Part shown: positions 1 to 7,774 of the stretch, one piece after another | Position numbering within the stretch: the stretch's first letter is position 1 | Layout of the letters: every line of letters begins with the position of its first letter | Assembly: GCA_963611755.1 (NCBI GenBank) | Contig: CAVDTK010000036.1 | Coordinates: 1-17,298 of the forward strand | Length of the DNA stretch: 17,298 nucleotides | Source: Paratractidigestivibacter sp963611755 | GTDB taxonomy: Bacteria; Actinomycetota; Coriobacteriia; Coriobacteriales; Atopobiaceae | Direction of reading: 5' to 3' | The notes under the pieces: model-generated | The model's database searches: none | What the model saw: only the letters and a program-made list of their open reading frames with translations | Told to the model about the DNA's origin: nothing | Translations under genes and position numbers: made by a program

Positions 1-1526
1 GCAAGTCCGAGAAGGCCTACGCCGACGAGTGCGACCTGGGCCACCAGTTCGACCCCGAGGAGCTCATCAACCCCGTCTCGCAGCTCACCGGCACCAAGCC
101 CGAGCTGCGCCCCGTTGACAACTGGTACTTCGACCTGCCCGCCTTCAGGCCCCAGCTCGAGAAGCTCATGGACGAGTGGGACGCCGACCCGCAGGTGCGC
201 GCCATCGTGACCAAGACCGTGCGCGAGTCGCTGGTCGACCCCGTGATCTACATCCAGACCAAGTTCCGCGAGGACTTCGAGAAGGTCGCCGACAAGCTGG
301 GCGACTACACCTTGACCGAGGCCGAGGGCAACCAGCAGTCCTTCTCGCTGACCTTTGCAAACTGGGAGGCCCGCGACCACGCCCGCGAGGTCCTGGAGGC
401 CTCCGACGTGCGCTTCCGCACCGGCAAGTGCCTGCTGCCCTTCCGCATCACCGGCAATATCGAGTGGGGCGTGCCCGCGCCGGAGCTCGACGGCACCCGC
501 GACCTCACGGTCTGGTGCTGGCCCGAGAGCCTGTGGGCGCCTATCAGCTTCACGCAGACCGCCCTGGGCCTGGACGAGAAGGCCGGCGGCACCCGCTACA
601 CGTCCCACGACTGGCGCGACTGGTGGTGCGCCGACGACGCCCGCGTCTACCAGTTCATCGGCCAGGACAACATCTACTTCTACTGCGTGGCCCAGCCCGC
701 GATGTGGGAGGCCCTGGACTGGGGCCTTTTCCAGGACACGCCCATCGCCAACTACCACATCCTGTTCATGAACAAGAAGGCCTCTTCCTCGGGCGCCATC
801 AAGCCGCCCATGGCCGCGGAGCTTCTGGACGCCTACACGCCCGAGCAGCTGCGCGCCCACTGGCTGTCGCTGGGCCTTGACCAGAAGGCCGTGAGCTTCA
901 ACCCCAAGCCCTTCGACACCTCCGTCTCGCACAAGGACAAGAAGACCGGCGAGGAGGTCCTGGTCAAGGACGACCCGCGCATCGTCGACCCCGCGCTCAA
1001 GGAGTCCGCCTTCCTCACCAACATCTTCAACCGCCTGGCCCGCAGCTGCTTCTACGGCGCGGCCAACGTCTGCGGCTCCTGCCTGCCCGCGGCCGAGCCC
1101 GCGCCCGAGGTGGTCGAGGCCTGCCACAAGGCCACGCTCGACTTCGAGGCCGCGGCCTATGCCTTCGACGCGCACGGCGCCCTGGGCATCGCCGAGGAGT
1201 TCGCCCGTCAAGAGAACAAGCGCTGGGACGACGCCTCCAAGGCCGCCAAGGGCGACGACGCCGCTTACGCCCAGGCCCTGGCGGACGCCTTCTGCGCCCT
1301 GCGCACGGTGACCCTGCTCATGCACCCGGCCGTGCCTTCCGGCTGCGAGAAGATCTGCGAGCACATGGGCTTTGACGCTAACACGTTCTTCTCGTGGGAG
1401 CACGCGCTTGCAACGCCCGCAGAGCTGTGCGCCCTGGGCGGCGAGAAGCCCTGCGAGCACGCGATCGTTGCCCTGCCGCCGCGCTTCGACTTCTTTGAGA
1501 AGCACCCGAGCCAGATCAAGAAGTAG
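1..1526 (+). CDS. Methionyl-tRNA-synthetase-like class I tRNA ligase, 5'-truncated by window
   Basis: The open frame enters from the left edge (first full codon at 3) and stops at 1524-1526, so about 507 C-terminal residues are visible and the HIGH motif lies outside. The fold is recognisable as MetRS: a zinc-knuckle remnant (CDLGHQFDPEELINP), the FDLPAF segment, NIEWGVPAP for the usual RDLDWGIPVP, FIGQDNIYFY for FIGKDIIYFH, and an alpha-helical anticodon-binding domain after about position 990 (FNRLARSCFYG, then LMHPAVPSGCEKI). Key residues differ: KMSKS is replaced by KASSS near position 778, the pocket motif VWFDAP is VWCWPE, and the usual FH is FY. About 60 residues appear inserted before the NIEWG motif. 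By family it would charge tRNA-Met with methionine in the cytoplasm, but the altered residues make canonical activity doubtful; it may be a paralog with another role. A hydrolase/acetyltransferase gene follows 11 bases later. Confidence 0.75.
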   Translation, partial: KSEKAYADECDLGHQFDPEELINPVSQLTGTKPELRPVDNWYFDLPAFRPQLEKLMDEWDADPQVRAIVTKTVRESLVDPVIYIQTKFREDFEKVADKLGDYTLTEAEGNQQSFSLTFANWEARDHAREVLEASDVRFRTGKCLLPFRITGNIEWGVPAPELDGTRDLTVWCWPESLWAPISFTQTALGLDEKAGGTRYTSHDWRDWWCADDARVYQFIGQDNIYFYCVAQPAMWEALDWGLFQDTPIANYHILFMNKKASSSGAIKPPMAAELLDAYTPEQLRAHWLSLGLDQKAVSFNPKPFDTSVSHKDKKTGEEVLVKDDPRIVDPALKESAFLTNIFNRLARSCFYGAANVCGSCLPAAEPAPEVVEACHKATLDFEAAAYAFDAHGALGIAEEFARQENKRWDDASKAAKGDDAAYAQALADAFCALRTVTLLMHPAVPSGCEKICEHMGFDANTFFSWEHALATPAELCALGGEKPCEHAIVALPPRFDFFEKHPSQIKK

Positions 1527-1537
1527 TTAGGTCTTTT

Positions 1538-3022
1538 ATGTGCGTTGAGTTCCCGCCCGTCCATATCCCGCGCCCGTATGCCAGGCCCACGGCCAACCTT
1601 GTCTGCCGCGTTGACGTGCCCTGCGAAGACGGCGCGGTCATAGCCGCGTTCGTCTACGGCCCGCACGGCGCGCGCGACCAGGCGGGAACCCCCTTTGGCA
1701 TCTCGGGCGCGCTGCCGCCCGTCTTGATGCTCCACGGCAACGGCGAGGAGCACGGCATCTTTGGCCCCACCATCGACGCCGTGGTCGAGACGGGCCGTGC
1801 GGTCGTGGCCGTGGACTCGCGCGCGCAGGGCGAGTCCACCCGCGGAACGGCGCCCTTGAGCTACGAACTCATGGCCTCCGACGCGCGCGAGGTCATGGCC
1901 CGGCTGGGCGTGTGGGACTGCCACGTGCTGGGCTTCTCGGACGGCGCGATCCTGGGGCTTCTCCTTGCGCGCGACTGGGGCGAGCACGTCTTGTCGCTCA
2001 CGGCCGTGGGCGCGAACCTCACGCCGGCGGGCCTTTCGCAGGAGGACCAGGACTACATGGCCCAGGCCGCGGCGGCAAACCTGGCCTGGGCGCAGGGTGG
2101 CTGGGAAGGCGCCGTGGACGACGAGGGCAACGCCGTGCCCTCCCCCGACGAGGCCGGCCGCATCGCGGAGCTTCTGCAGCTCATGGTCGACCAGCCGCAG
2201 ATCGACGCGGCGTCTTTGGGCATCATCAGCTGCCCCGTGACCGTCATGGCGGGCGAGTTCGACTGCATCCTGCCCGAGGAAACCGAGCGCATTGCCGCGG
2301 CCATCCCGGGCGCGCAATGCTTCTTCGTCGAGGGAGCCGAGCATACCCTGCCCAAGGTGGCGCCCGACGACGTGACCGAGGGCGTGCTCTACTCCATTTT
2401 GCAAAACGACGTGCGCCACGAGGCTCGCTCGGTCGAGGCACCGGCGGGCATCGCCGTCGTGCCCGTGGGGCCCGAGCTTGCGCAGGCGGCCGCGGCCCTC
2501 TACGACCACGTGACGGCCCATCCCGGAACCAGCGGCTGGAAGAAGGACGTCTGGCCGCCGGTCGGCCTTGTGGACGAGCTTCTGGGCCGTGGCATCGGCT
2601 TGGGCGCCTTTAACGAGAAGGACGTCGAGAATGGCCGCGCCGTCAAGGGCGCCACCCCCCTTGGCCTGGTCTTTGTTGACCACGACGCCGACATGGGCGA
2701 CGGTTGGGGGCCGGGCCACGGCCGCGGCGCCGGCCCCGCGGACTGGGAGCCCTTGCCCGCCGGCGAGGTCGCCTGCTACCACCTCTTTGCCGTCGACCCG
2801 GCCGCTCAGGGCCGCCACGTCGCGAGCGCGCTTCTCGCCGCCGCGGCAGAGCAGGCCCGTAAGCTGGGCGCCCACGTCGTGCGCATCAACACGAGCGTGG
2901 CCAACGTCGAAGCCAACCGCCTTTACGCGCGCAAGGGGTTTTCTCGCCACAAGCCGGTGTGGCTGCCCTACGAGGGCTTGGAACTGCCCGGCTGGACGAA
3001 CCTCTGGGAGAAAGAGCTCTAG
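1538..3022 (+). CDS. Alpha/beta hydrolase fused to GNAT N-acetyltransferase
   Basis: The 494-residue product has two domains. Residues about 20-295 are an alpha/beta hydrolase: the HGNG oxyanion segment at 66-69, nucleophile elbow GFSDG with Ser134, probable acid Asp242 in AGEFDCI, and His269 in GAEHTLP, so the triad is complete. Residues about 305-494 resemble a GNAT acetyltransferase: the acetyl-CoA loop motif is VDPAAQGRHVASALL near 419-433, followed by NVEANRLYARKGF, a typical C-terminal GNAT segment. There is no signal peptide or membrane segment, so it should be cytoplasmic. The ATG at 1538 lies 11 bases after the preceding stop with only a weak ribosome site, suggesting read-through translation from the upstream gene. 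The substrates are unknown: the hydrolase could cleave an ester or peptide and the GNAT could acetylate an amine. Both domains look intact, so this is a true fusion and not a frameshift artefact. Confidence 0.85.
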   Translation: MCVEFPPVHIPRPYARPTANLVCRVDVPCEDGAVIAAFVYGPHGARDQAGTPFGISGALPPVLMLHGNGEEHGIFGPTIDAVVETGRAVVAVDSRAQGESTRGTAPLSYELMASDAREVMARLGVWDCHVLGFSDGAILGLLLARDWGEHVLSLTAVGANLTPAGLSQEDQDYMAQAAAANLAWAQGGWEGAVDDEGNAVPSPDEAGRIAELLQLMVDQPQIDAASLGIISCPVTVMAGEFDCILPEETERIAAAIPGAQCFFVEGAEHTLPKVAPDDVTEGVLYSILQNDVRHEARSVEAPAGIAVVPVGPELAQAAAALYDHVTAHPGTSGWKKDVWPPVGLVDELLGRGIGLGAFNEKDVENGRAVKGATPLGLVFVDHDADMGDGWGPGHGRGAGPADWEPLPAGEVACYHLFAVDPAAQGRHVASALLAAAAEQARKLGAHVVRINTSVANVEANRLYARKGFSRHKPVWLPYEGLELPGWTNLWEKEL

Positions 3023-3056
3023 AGGATCGACAGGACCGCCCCCGGACTTACCGCCG

Positions 3057-3238
3057 CTGACGTTTTACGGACTTGTCGGAACTCCGGCGACACGAGCTTG
3101 TCGTTTTGAGGACTTATCGGAAGCCCAAGAGGCTCAAATTGTCGTTCTGGGGACTTATCGGAACGCCAGCCCTTCCGACAAGTCGGCAAAACGACAAGCG
3201 CGGGGCTTCTCGCTTCCGACAAGTCGGCAAAACGACAA
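3057..3238. repeat. Five copies of a 25-bp intergenic repeat, three direct and two inverted
   Basis: The unit starts TTGTCGTTTTG and ends GACTT(A/G)TCGGAA. Plus-strand copies are at 3057-3081, 3098-3122 and 3139-3163; minus-strand copies are at 3173-3197 and 3214-3238. The last two are identical. Start-to-start distances are 41, 41, 34 and 41 bp, leaving 16-bp spacers except for the 9-bp one between the third and fourth copies. The array fills the gap between two convergent genes. Confidence 0.85.
3139..3197. terminator. Possible bidirectional hairpin between convergent genes
   Basis: The third (forward) and fourth (inverted) 25-bp repeats face each other across a 9-nt loop and can form a nearly full 25-bp stem with a few mismatches, on either strand. 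It sits between the stop of the hydrolase gene (3022) and the stop of phoR (3265), where a terminator for both transcripts is expected. No U-run follows on either side, so intrinsic termination is not proven; it could instead protect 3' ends or be only repeat structure. Confidence 0.4.
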
Positions 3239-3264
3239 CCAGCCGCAGCTGAGAAGCCCGCCCC

Positions 3265-4734
3265 TTACGGGAACGTCACCGTGATGGCCGTGCCCTCGCC
3301 CAGCTTGCTCGTGAGGTTGATCTGCGCGTCGTGGAAGGCCGCCGCGTGCTTGACGATGGCCAGGCCCAGGCCCGTGCCGCCCATGTCGCGGCTGCGGCCC
3401 TTGTCCACGCGGTAGAAGCGCTCGAAGACCTTCTGCTGGGCCTCCTCGGGGATGCCGATGCCGTTGTCGCGCACACGGATCGTGGGCTGGCCCGCGATGG
3501 GCACCACCCACACGTGGACGCTGCCGCCCGGCTTGTTGTAGCGGATCGCATTCTCGACCAGGTTGCTCACCAACTCGTCTAACAGGCGCGCGTTGCCCTG
3601 CACCAGGCTGGGTATGCCGTCGATGCGCAGCTTCACCTGGCGCCGGCGGGCCTTCTCGGCCAGGCGGCCGCACACGTCCTGCGCCACGCTCAAGAGGTCG
3701 ACCTGGTTGTTGGGGCCAAACAGGGCGTCTCGCCCGCCCGCGCGCTCGGTCTCGTCGAGCTTCGAGAGCATCAGGATGTCCGAGACCAGCGCGGACAGCC
3801 GCTGCGCGTCCCCGTAGATGCGCCCCGCGAACTCCTGCACGTCGTCGGGCTTGCAGATGCCGTCGCGAATAAGCTCGGCCGCCCCGCTGATCGAGGCGAT
3901 GGGCGTCTTGAGCTCGTGGGTCACGTTGGCCGTGAACTCGCGCCGCAGGTCGTCGGCATTCTGGATCGCGCTCATGCGCTGCATGAGCTGGGCATGCTGG
4001 TCGTTCAGGCGAGAAACCAGGGGATCGAGCTCCTGGTAGGGCGACTTTGCGTCTGAGGCGGCCGGGTCGATCTCCAAGATGGGCCGCACGAAGCGGTTTG
4101 CCAGCGCGCGCGAGACGGCCCAGCTCGCCACCGTGATCGCGACGGCCAGCCCCGCCAGCACCACCACGTCGCGCGAGAGGAAGCTCGCCACGCCCGCGCG
4201 GTCCACGGACAGGCGCAAGACGTCGCCGTTCTCAAGCCGGCACGCGTCGTAGAGGCTCACGTAGCCCACCGTCTCGCTCGAGCGCTCAGAAGAGCCCGTG
4301 CCCTTCTCAGCCGCCTGGGTGAACTCGGGGCGGTCGGCGTGGTTGGGCAGGGTGCCAGCGTCGGCGCTGCTGTCGTAGGTCACCGTGCCGTCCGGCGAGA
4401 TCAGGGTCACGCGGGTCGACCCCATGGTGAGCGTGCCCAGAAGCTCGGCATCGTTGTCCGTCTGGTCGAGAAGCGAGACGAGCGTGGCGCACTCGGCGGC
4501 CAGCTGGTCGTGCTCGTCGTCCAGGAATGCCCGCTCGTAGATATAAGCAGAGGCCGCCGTGACCGCAAGGGCCACGGCGGTGCAGGCGATCACAAGCGCC
4601 AGGAACATGTTGTGCGAAAGCGAGGCCTTGCCTGGCTTCTCGGCACCGCGACCAGCCCCGTGACCTGCGGCGATACCGCTACCGCCGCTACCGCCGCTGC
4701 CGCCCTTGCCAAACAAACCGTGCACGTCTCTCAA
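3265..4734 (-). CDS. phoR: Phosphate-sensing histidine kinase PhoR
   Basis: This is a 489-residue membrane sensor kinase. A transmembrane helix at about 43-66, an extracytoplasmic domain at about 70-187 and a second helix at about 190-207 precede a membrane-proximal linker. The H-box contains the phospho-acceptor His273 (VTHELKTP), the N-box has Asn391 and Asn395, DNGIG is at 423-427, the F-box is FERFYRV and the G2 box GTGLG is at 453-457. All catalytic elements are intact. It should autophosphorylate and pass phosphate to the PhoP encoded 9 bases upstream. The start is uncertain: TTG at 4734 gives an N-terminus with a Gly-Ser run (residues 9-20), and a GTG at 4725 is also possible; no strong ribosome site decides it. 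It is the last gene of the pst-pho operon, and the repeat array follows its stop. Confidence 0.9.
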   Translation of the reverse strand: MRDVHGLFGKGGSGGSGGSGIAAGHGAGRGAEKPGKASLSHNMFLALVIACTAVALAVTAASAYIYERAFLDDEHDQLAAECATLVSLLDQTDNDAELLGTLTMGSTRVTLISPDGTVTYDSSADAGTLPNHADRPEFTQAAEKGTGSSERSSETVGYVSLYDACRLENGDVLRLSVDRAGVASFLSRDVVVLAGLAVAITVASWAVSRALANRFVRPILEIDPAASDAKSPYQELDPLVSRLNDQHAQLMQRMSAIQNADDLRREFTANVTHELKTPIASISGAAELIRDGICKPDDVQEFAGRIYGDAQRLSALVSDILMLSKLDETERAGGRDALFGPNNQVDLLSVAQDVCGRLAEKARRRQVKLRIDGIPSLVQGNARLLDELVSNLVENAIRYNKPGGSVHVWVVPIAGQPTIRVRDNGIGIPEEAQQKVFERFYRVDKGRSRDMGGTGLGLAIVKHAAAFHDAQINLTSKLGEGTAITVTFP

Positions 4735-4743
4735 GGCCGCCGC

Positions 4744-5436
4744 CTAACCTCTGATGCGATACCCTACCCCGCGGACCGTCTCGATGAGCTCCGCGGCATC
4801 CCCCAACTTAGCACGCAGCTGCTGCACGTGCACGTCGACGGTGCGACTGCCCCCGTCGAAGTCCCAGCCCCAGACGCGCTGGAGCAGGTTCTCGCGCGAG
4901 AAGACCACGCCGGGAGACTTCATCAGGTACTCGAGAAGGTCGAACTCGCGCATCGTGAGCGAGAGCTCGGCGCCGCCCACCGTGGCCTCGCGGCGGTCGG
5001 GCCACACGCAGATGTCGCCCACGGAAAGGCAGCTCGGCTGCTCGGGCGCGCTCTCGCGGCCGGCGCGGCGCAGCAGGGCGCGCGTCCTGCTCACCATCTC
5101 CATCATGCCGAAGGGCTTGGCAAGGTAGTCGTCGGCGCCGGAGTCCAGGGCCCGCACCTTGTCGAGCTCGGTGTCCTTGGCGGTGAGCATCATGACCGGC
5201 ACGTTGGAAAGGCCCGGCATCTTGCGGATGCGTGCCAGGATCTCAAGGCCGTCGGCATCGGGCAGCATGATGTCGAGAAGGACGGCGTCGGGCAGCCGCT
5301 CGGCGCAGGCCCGGCGAAACTCCGCGTCGTCGGCGCAGCCGCGGGCCTCGATGCCGCCCTGCCCCAGCGCGTAGACCGTGAGCTCGCGCAAGTTCTTGTC
5401 GTCCTCTACGTAGTAGACCACGCTCTGTGCTCCCAT
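4744..5436 (-). CDS. phoP: OmpR/PhoB-family response regulator PhoP
   Basis: The 230-residue protein has an N-terminal receiver domain with acidic pocket Glu11-Asp12-Asp13, phospho-acceptor Asp55 in LLDIMLPD, Thr85 and Lys107, and a C-terminal winged-helix domain from about 135 to 230 (SLTMREFDLLEYL, then SRTVDVHVQQLRAKLG and VRGVGYRIRG). This is the full usual length for the family. The frame is open further upstream, but the ATG at 5436 starts exactly at the conserved receiver strand and is 20 bases downstream of the phoU stop, so the longer reading is rejected. It should bind direct repeats upstream of phosphate-starvation genes when phosphorylated by PhoR; the CTTAC array before pstS is the obvious target here. 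Naming it PhoP and not RegX3 or PhoB is by context. Confidence 0.92.
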   Translation of the reverse strand: MGAQSVVYYVEDDKNLRELTVYALGQGGIEARGCADDAEFRRACAERLPDAVLLDIMLPDADGLEILARIRKMPGLSNVPVMMLTAKDTELDKVRALDSGADDYLAKPFGMMEMVSRTRALLRRAGRESAPEQPSCLSVGDICVWPDRREATVGGAELSLTMREFDLLEYLMKSPGVVFSRENLLQRVWGWDFDGGSRTVDVHVQQLRAKLGDAAELIETVRGVGYRIRG

Positions 5437-5456
5437 TGCCTGACTTCCCAACTGTC

Positions 5457-6149
5457 CTACTGCTCGGCCCCGTTGACCTGGCTCGGCTTGGCCGAGACGA
5501 TATGCTCGCCCGTGACGCGGAAGATCGCCCAGCTCGCCACGCGCTTGGCAAGGTCGCCGATGCGCTCGAAGTACTTGACCACCATGATGAGCTCCGGCAG
5601 GTACTGCGCGGAGGACTTGCCGTCGCGGATCAGCTTGACGAGCTTGTCGTGGACCTCCCAATAGATAGAGTTTACCTTCTGGTCGCTCTCAATGGTGCGC
5701 TGCGCCAGCTCGACGTCGGACTTCATGAAGGCGTCGACCGCGCCGTCGACCATCTCGGCGCACAGGCGGCTGAGCTCGGCGGCCTCGTCGGCCACCTTGG
5801 ACGCGGCCTTGTCGGGGATCTCGTCGACAAGAAGCGCCAGGTCGCGGGTCATGCTGTCGATGTGAGACAGGTCGGACACGATGCGGAACGAACCCGTGAT
5901 GAAGCGCAGGTCGTCGCCGAAGAGCGGCTGCTGGAGAAGCATGGCGTCCAGGCAGTCGTTCTCGATGCTGGTGCGCAGGCGGTCCTCCTCCTTGCGGCCC
6001 ATGACCAGGTCGTCGCGGCCGTCCGTCTTGCCGTTGACCACGGCGCCGGCAGCCAGGATGTCCGAGACGCACTTGTCCTTGAGGCGGACGACCTGACCCT
6101 TGATCTCCTCGAGCTGTGCGGTGAAGTTGGTGCGGGTCTGCATAACCAT
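5457..6149 (-). CDS. phoU: Phosphate transport regulator PhoU
   Basis: The 230-residue all-helical protein has the two-repeat PhoU layout. The first repeat carries SDLSHIDSMTRD (92-103) and the second YFERIGDLAKR (193-203), the acidic signatures that bind metal in PhoU crystal structures. The family links Pst transporter state to the PhoR kinase and represses the Pho response when phosphate is plentiful. An open frame extends upstream into the end of pstB, but the start is the ATG at 6149, one base after the pstB2 stop, with AGGAAGG about 10 bases ahead; a second ATG at 6143 is also possible. The near-contact with pstB2 implies translational coupling. It lies between the transporter genes and the phoP-phoR pair, matching its role as go-between. 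Confidence 0.92.
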   Translation of the reverse strand: MVMQTRTNFTAQLEEIKGQVVRLKDKCVSDILAAGAVVNGKTDGRDDLVMGRKEEDRLRTSIENDCLDAMLLQQPLFGDDLRFITGSFRIVSDLSHIDSMTRDLALLVDEIPDKAASKVADEAAELSRLCAEMVDGAVDAFMKSDVELAQRTIESDQKVNSIYWEVHDKLVKLIRDGKSSAQYLPELIMVVKYFERIGDLAKRVASWAIFRVTGEHIVSAKPSQVNGAEQ

Positions 6150-6150
6150 A

Positions 6151-6951
6151 TCAGCTGAACCTTCCTGAGAGATATTCCTGCGTACGCTGCTGCTGAGGGT
6201 TGGCAAAGAGGTCCTTGGTGGGAGCGGCCTCGATAAGCTCGCCCAGGTAGAAAAAACAGGTCTTATCCGCGATGCGGGTGGCCTGCTGCATGTTGTGGGT
6301 GACGACGACCACCGTGTGGTCCTCGGCCAGCTCGCACATGAGCTGCTCGACCTGCAGGGTCGAGATGGGGTCAAGCGCGCTCGTGGGCTCGTCCATGAGA
6401 AGCACCTCGGGGTTGGTGGCGAGGGCGCGCGCGATGCACAGGCGCTGCTGTTGGCCACCGGAAAGGCCCAGGCCGCTCTGGTCGAGCTTGTCCTTGACCT
6501 CGTCCCACAGGGCCGCGCGCGTGAGGCACTGCTCGCAGATCTCGTCTCCCTCTTGGCGAGAAAGGCGCTTCATGCGGGCGGGGCCGTAGAGGATGTTGTC
6601 GCGGATGCTCATGGGAAACGGGTTGGGGTGCTGGAAGACCATGCCCACGTGGACGCGCAAGGCGTTGGCGTCGCAGGCGAAGATATCTTTGCCCTCGAAC
6701 TCGATCGTGCCCTCGCAGCGCACGGACTCCACGAAGTCGCACATGCGGTTGAAGGTGCGCAAAAGGGTCGACTTGCCGCAACCGGAAGGGCCGATGAAGG
6801 CCGTCGCGCGGTTCTTGGGGATCTCCAGGTTGATCTTCTTCAAGGCCTGGAAATCGCCGTAGTAGAGGTCGAAGTCGCGGATGCTTATCGCCGACGGGAC
6901 GTCCGCGATGCTGCGGTGCTCCGCTTGGTTGAAGGTTTTATCCATTGCCAT
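6151..6951 (-). CDS. pstB: Phosphate ABC transporter ATPase PstB (second copy)
   Basis: The 266-residue ATPase has Walker A GPSGCGKST (54-62), Q-loop FQHPNPFPMS (106-115), signature LSGGQQQR (163-170), Walker B VLLMDEPTSALDP (183-195) and the H-loop VTHN (217-220), plus the PstB-type tail QEYLSGRFS. It energises phosphate uptake at the inner face of the PstC/PstA channel. The ATG at 6951 is four bases after the stop of the other pstB; a second ATG at 6945 is nearly as good. It retains all catalytic residues, so both copies should be active ATPases. Tandem pstB genes also occur in Bacillus and Streptococcus. Confidence 0.93.
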   Translation of the reverse strand: MAMDKTFNQAEHRSIADVPSAISIRDFDLYYGDFQALKKINLEIPKNRATAFIGPSGCGKSTLLRTFNRMCDFVESVRCEGTIEFEGKDIFACDANALRVHVGMVFQHPNPFPMSIRDNILYGPARMKRLSRQEGDEICEQCLTRAALWDEVKDKLDQSGLGLSGGQQQRLCIARALATNPEVLLMDEPTSALDPISTLQVEQLMCELAEDHTVVVVTHNMQQATRIADKTCFFYLGELIEAAPTKDLFANPQQQRTQEYLSGRFS

Positions 6952-6955
6952 CTCT

Positions 6956-7774
6956 TTAACCGAACCTTCCCGTCAGGTAGTCGACCAGGCGCTGGTCTTT
7001 GGGGTTGCCAAAGATCTGGCGGGTGGTGTTGTACTCGATCATGTCGCCCATGTAGAAAAAGGCGGTGTAGTCCGAGACGCGCGTGGCCTGCTCCATGTTG
7101 TGCGTGACGATGGCCACGCAGATGCCGGAGCCCGCGATGTCTTTGATGGTCTCCTCCACCGCGTAGGTCGAGATGGGGTCCAAGGCAGAGCACGGCTCGT
7201 CGAAGAGGACCACGTCGGGCTTCATCGCCAGGGTGCGGGCGATGCACAGGCGCTGCTGCTGGCCGCCGGAAAGGGCGTGGGCGCTCTGGTCGAGCTTGTC
7301 CTTGACCTCATCCCACAAAGCCGCCTGGCGAAGGGAGGTCTCCACCAGCTCGTCGGCCTCGTCGCGGCTGGCAACGCGGCCGTGGCGCTTGGGCGCGAAG
7401 AGGATGTTCTCGCGGATGGACTTCCTAAAGGGCGTGGGCTGCTGGAAGACCATGCCGATGGACTTGCGCAGCTCGAAGAGGTTCTCGTCCTTGGTGTTGA
7501 TGTTGTGGCCGTGATAGTGGATCTCGCCGCCCACCACGCAGCGCGGGATCTCGATGTTCATGAGGTTCAGGCACCGCAGGAAGGTCGACTTGCCGCAACC
7601 GGAAGGTCCGATAAGGGCGGTCACCATGCCGGCGTCGAAGTTTAGGCTCGTGGGGTGCAAGGCCTCTTTCTCGTAGTTGTACCTCACGGTCACGTCGTGC
7701 GTCTCGATCAGGTGGCCGTTGGCACCCTCGCTGACCTGCGCCGCATTGCTCGTTGTGTTATTCATAACCACCAT
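6956..7774 (-). CDS. pstB: Phosphate ABC transporter ATPase PstB (first copy)
   Basis: The product is 272 residues with all ABC motifs: Walker A GPSGCGKST near residue 56, Q-loop FQQPTPFRKS, signature ALSGGQQQR near 168, Walker B VVLFDEPCSALDP near 188 and H-loop VTHN. It ends DYLTGRFG, the PstB-type tail. The ATG at 7774 overlaps the pstA stop by one base (TGATG), a classic coupling arrangement; a GTG three bases earlier (7777) and an ATG at 7765 are alternatives. It differs clearly from the neighbouring pstB in its N-terminus and in Cys for Thr after Walker B (DEPCS against DEPTS), so the pair is an old duplication and not a recent one. Confidence 0.93.
   Translation of the reverse strand: MVVMNNTTSNAAQVSEGANGHLIETHDVTVRYNYEKEALHPTSLNFDAGMVTALIGPSGCGKSTFLRCLNLMNIEIPRCVVGGEIHYHGHNINTKDENLFELRKSIGMVFQQPTPFRKSIRENILFAPKRHGRVASRDEADELVETSLRQAALWDEVKDKLDQSAHALSGGQQQRLCIARTLAMKPDVVLFDEPCSALDPISTYAVEETIKDIAGSGICVAIVTHNMEQATRVSDYTAFFYMGDMIEYNTTRQIFGNPKDQRLVDYLTGRFG

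Noticed and set aside
1265..2950. Long minus-strand open frame opposite the hydrolase-GNAT gene
   Set aside because: It is an antisense shadow produced by high G+C codon bias; it is rich in Arg, His, Gly and Ala with no recognisable motifs, and the plus-strand protein has clear domains.
3043..3050. Possible sixth copy of the 25-bp repeat
   Set aside because: Only eight bases (CGGACTTA) match and the spacing is 25 bp, not 41.
3057..3238. CRISPR array (regular 25-bp repeats)
   Set aside because: Spacers are only 16 bp or 9 bp, orientation changes inside the array, and there are no cas genes.
4744..5661. Longer PhoP starting at 5661
   Set aside because: The extra N-terminus is antisense-like Arg/Gly-rich sequence overlapping phoU; the conserved receiver domain begins at the ATG at 5436.
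5457..6458. Longer PhoU starting at 6458
   Set aside because: The extension lies in another frame of pstB2; PhoU similarity begins at the ATG at 6149.
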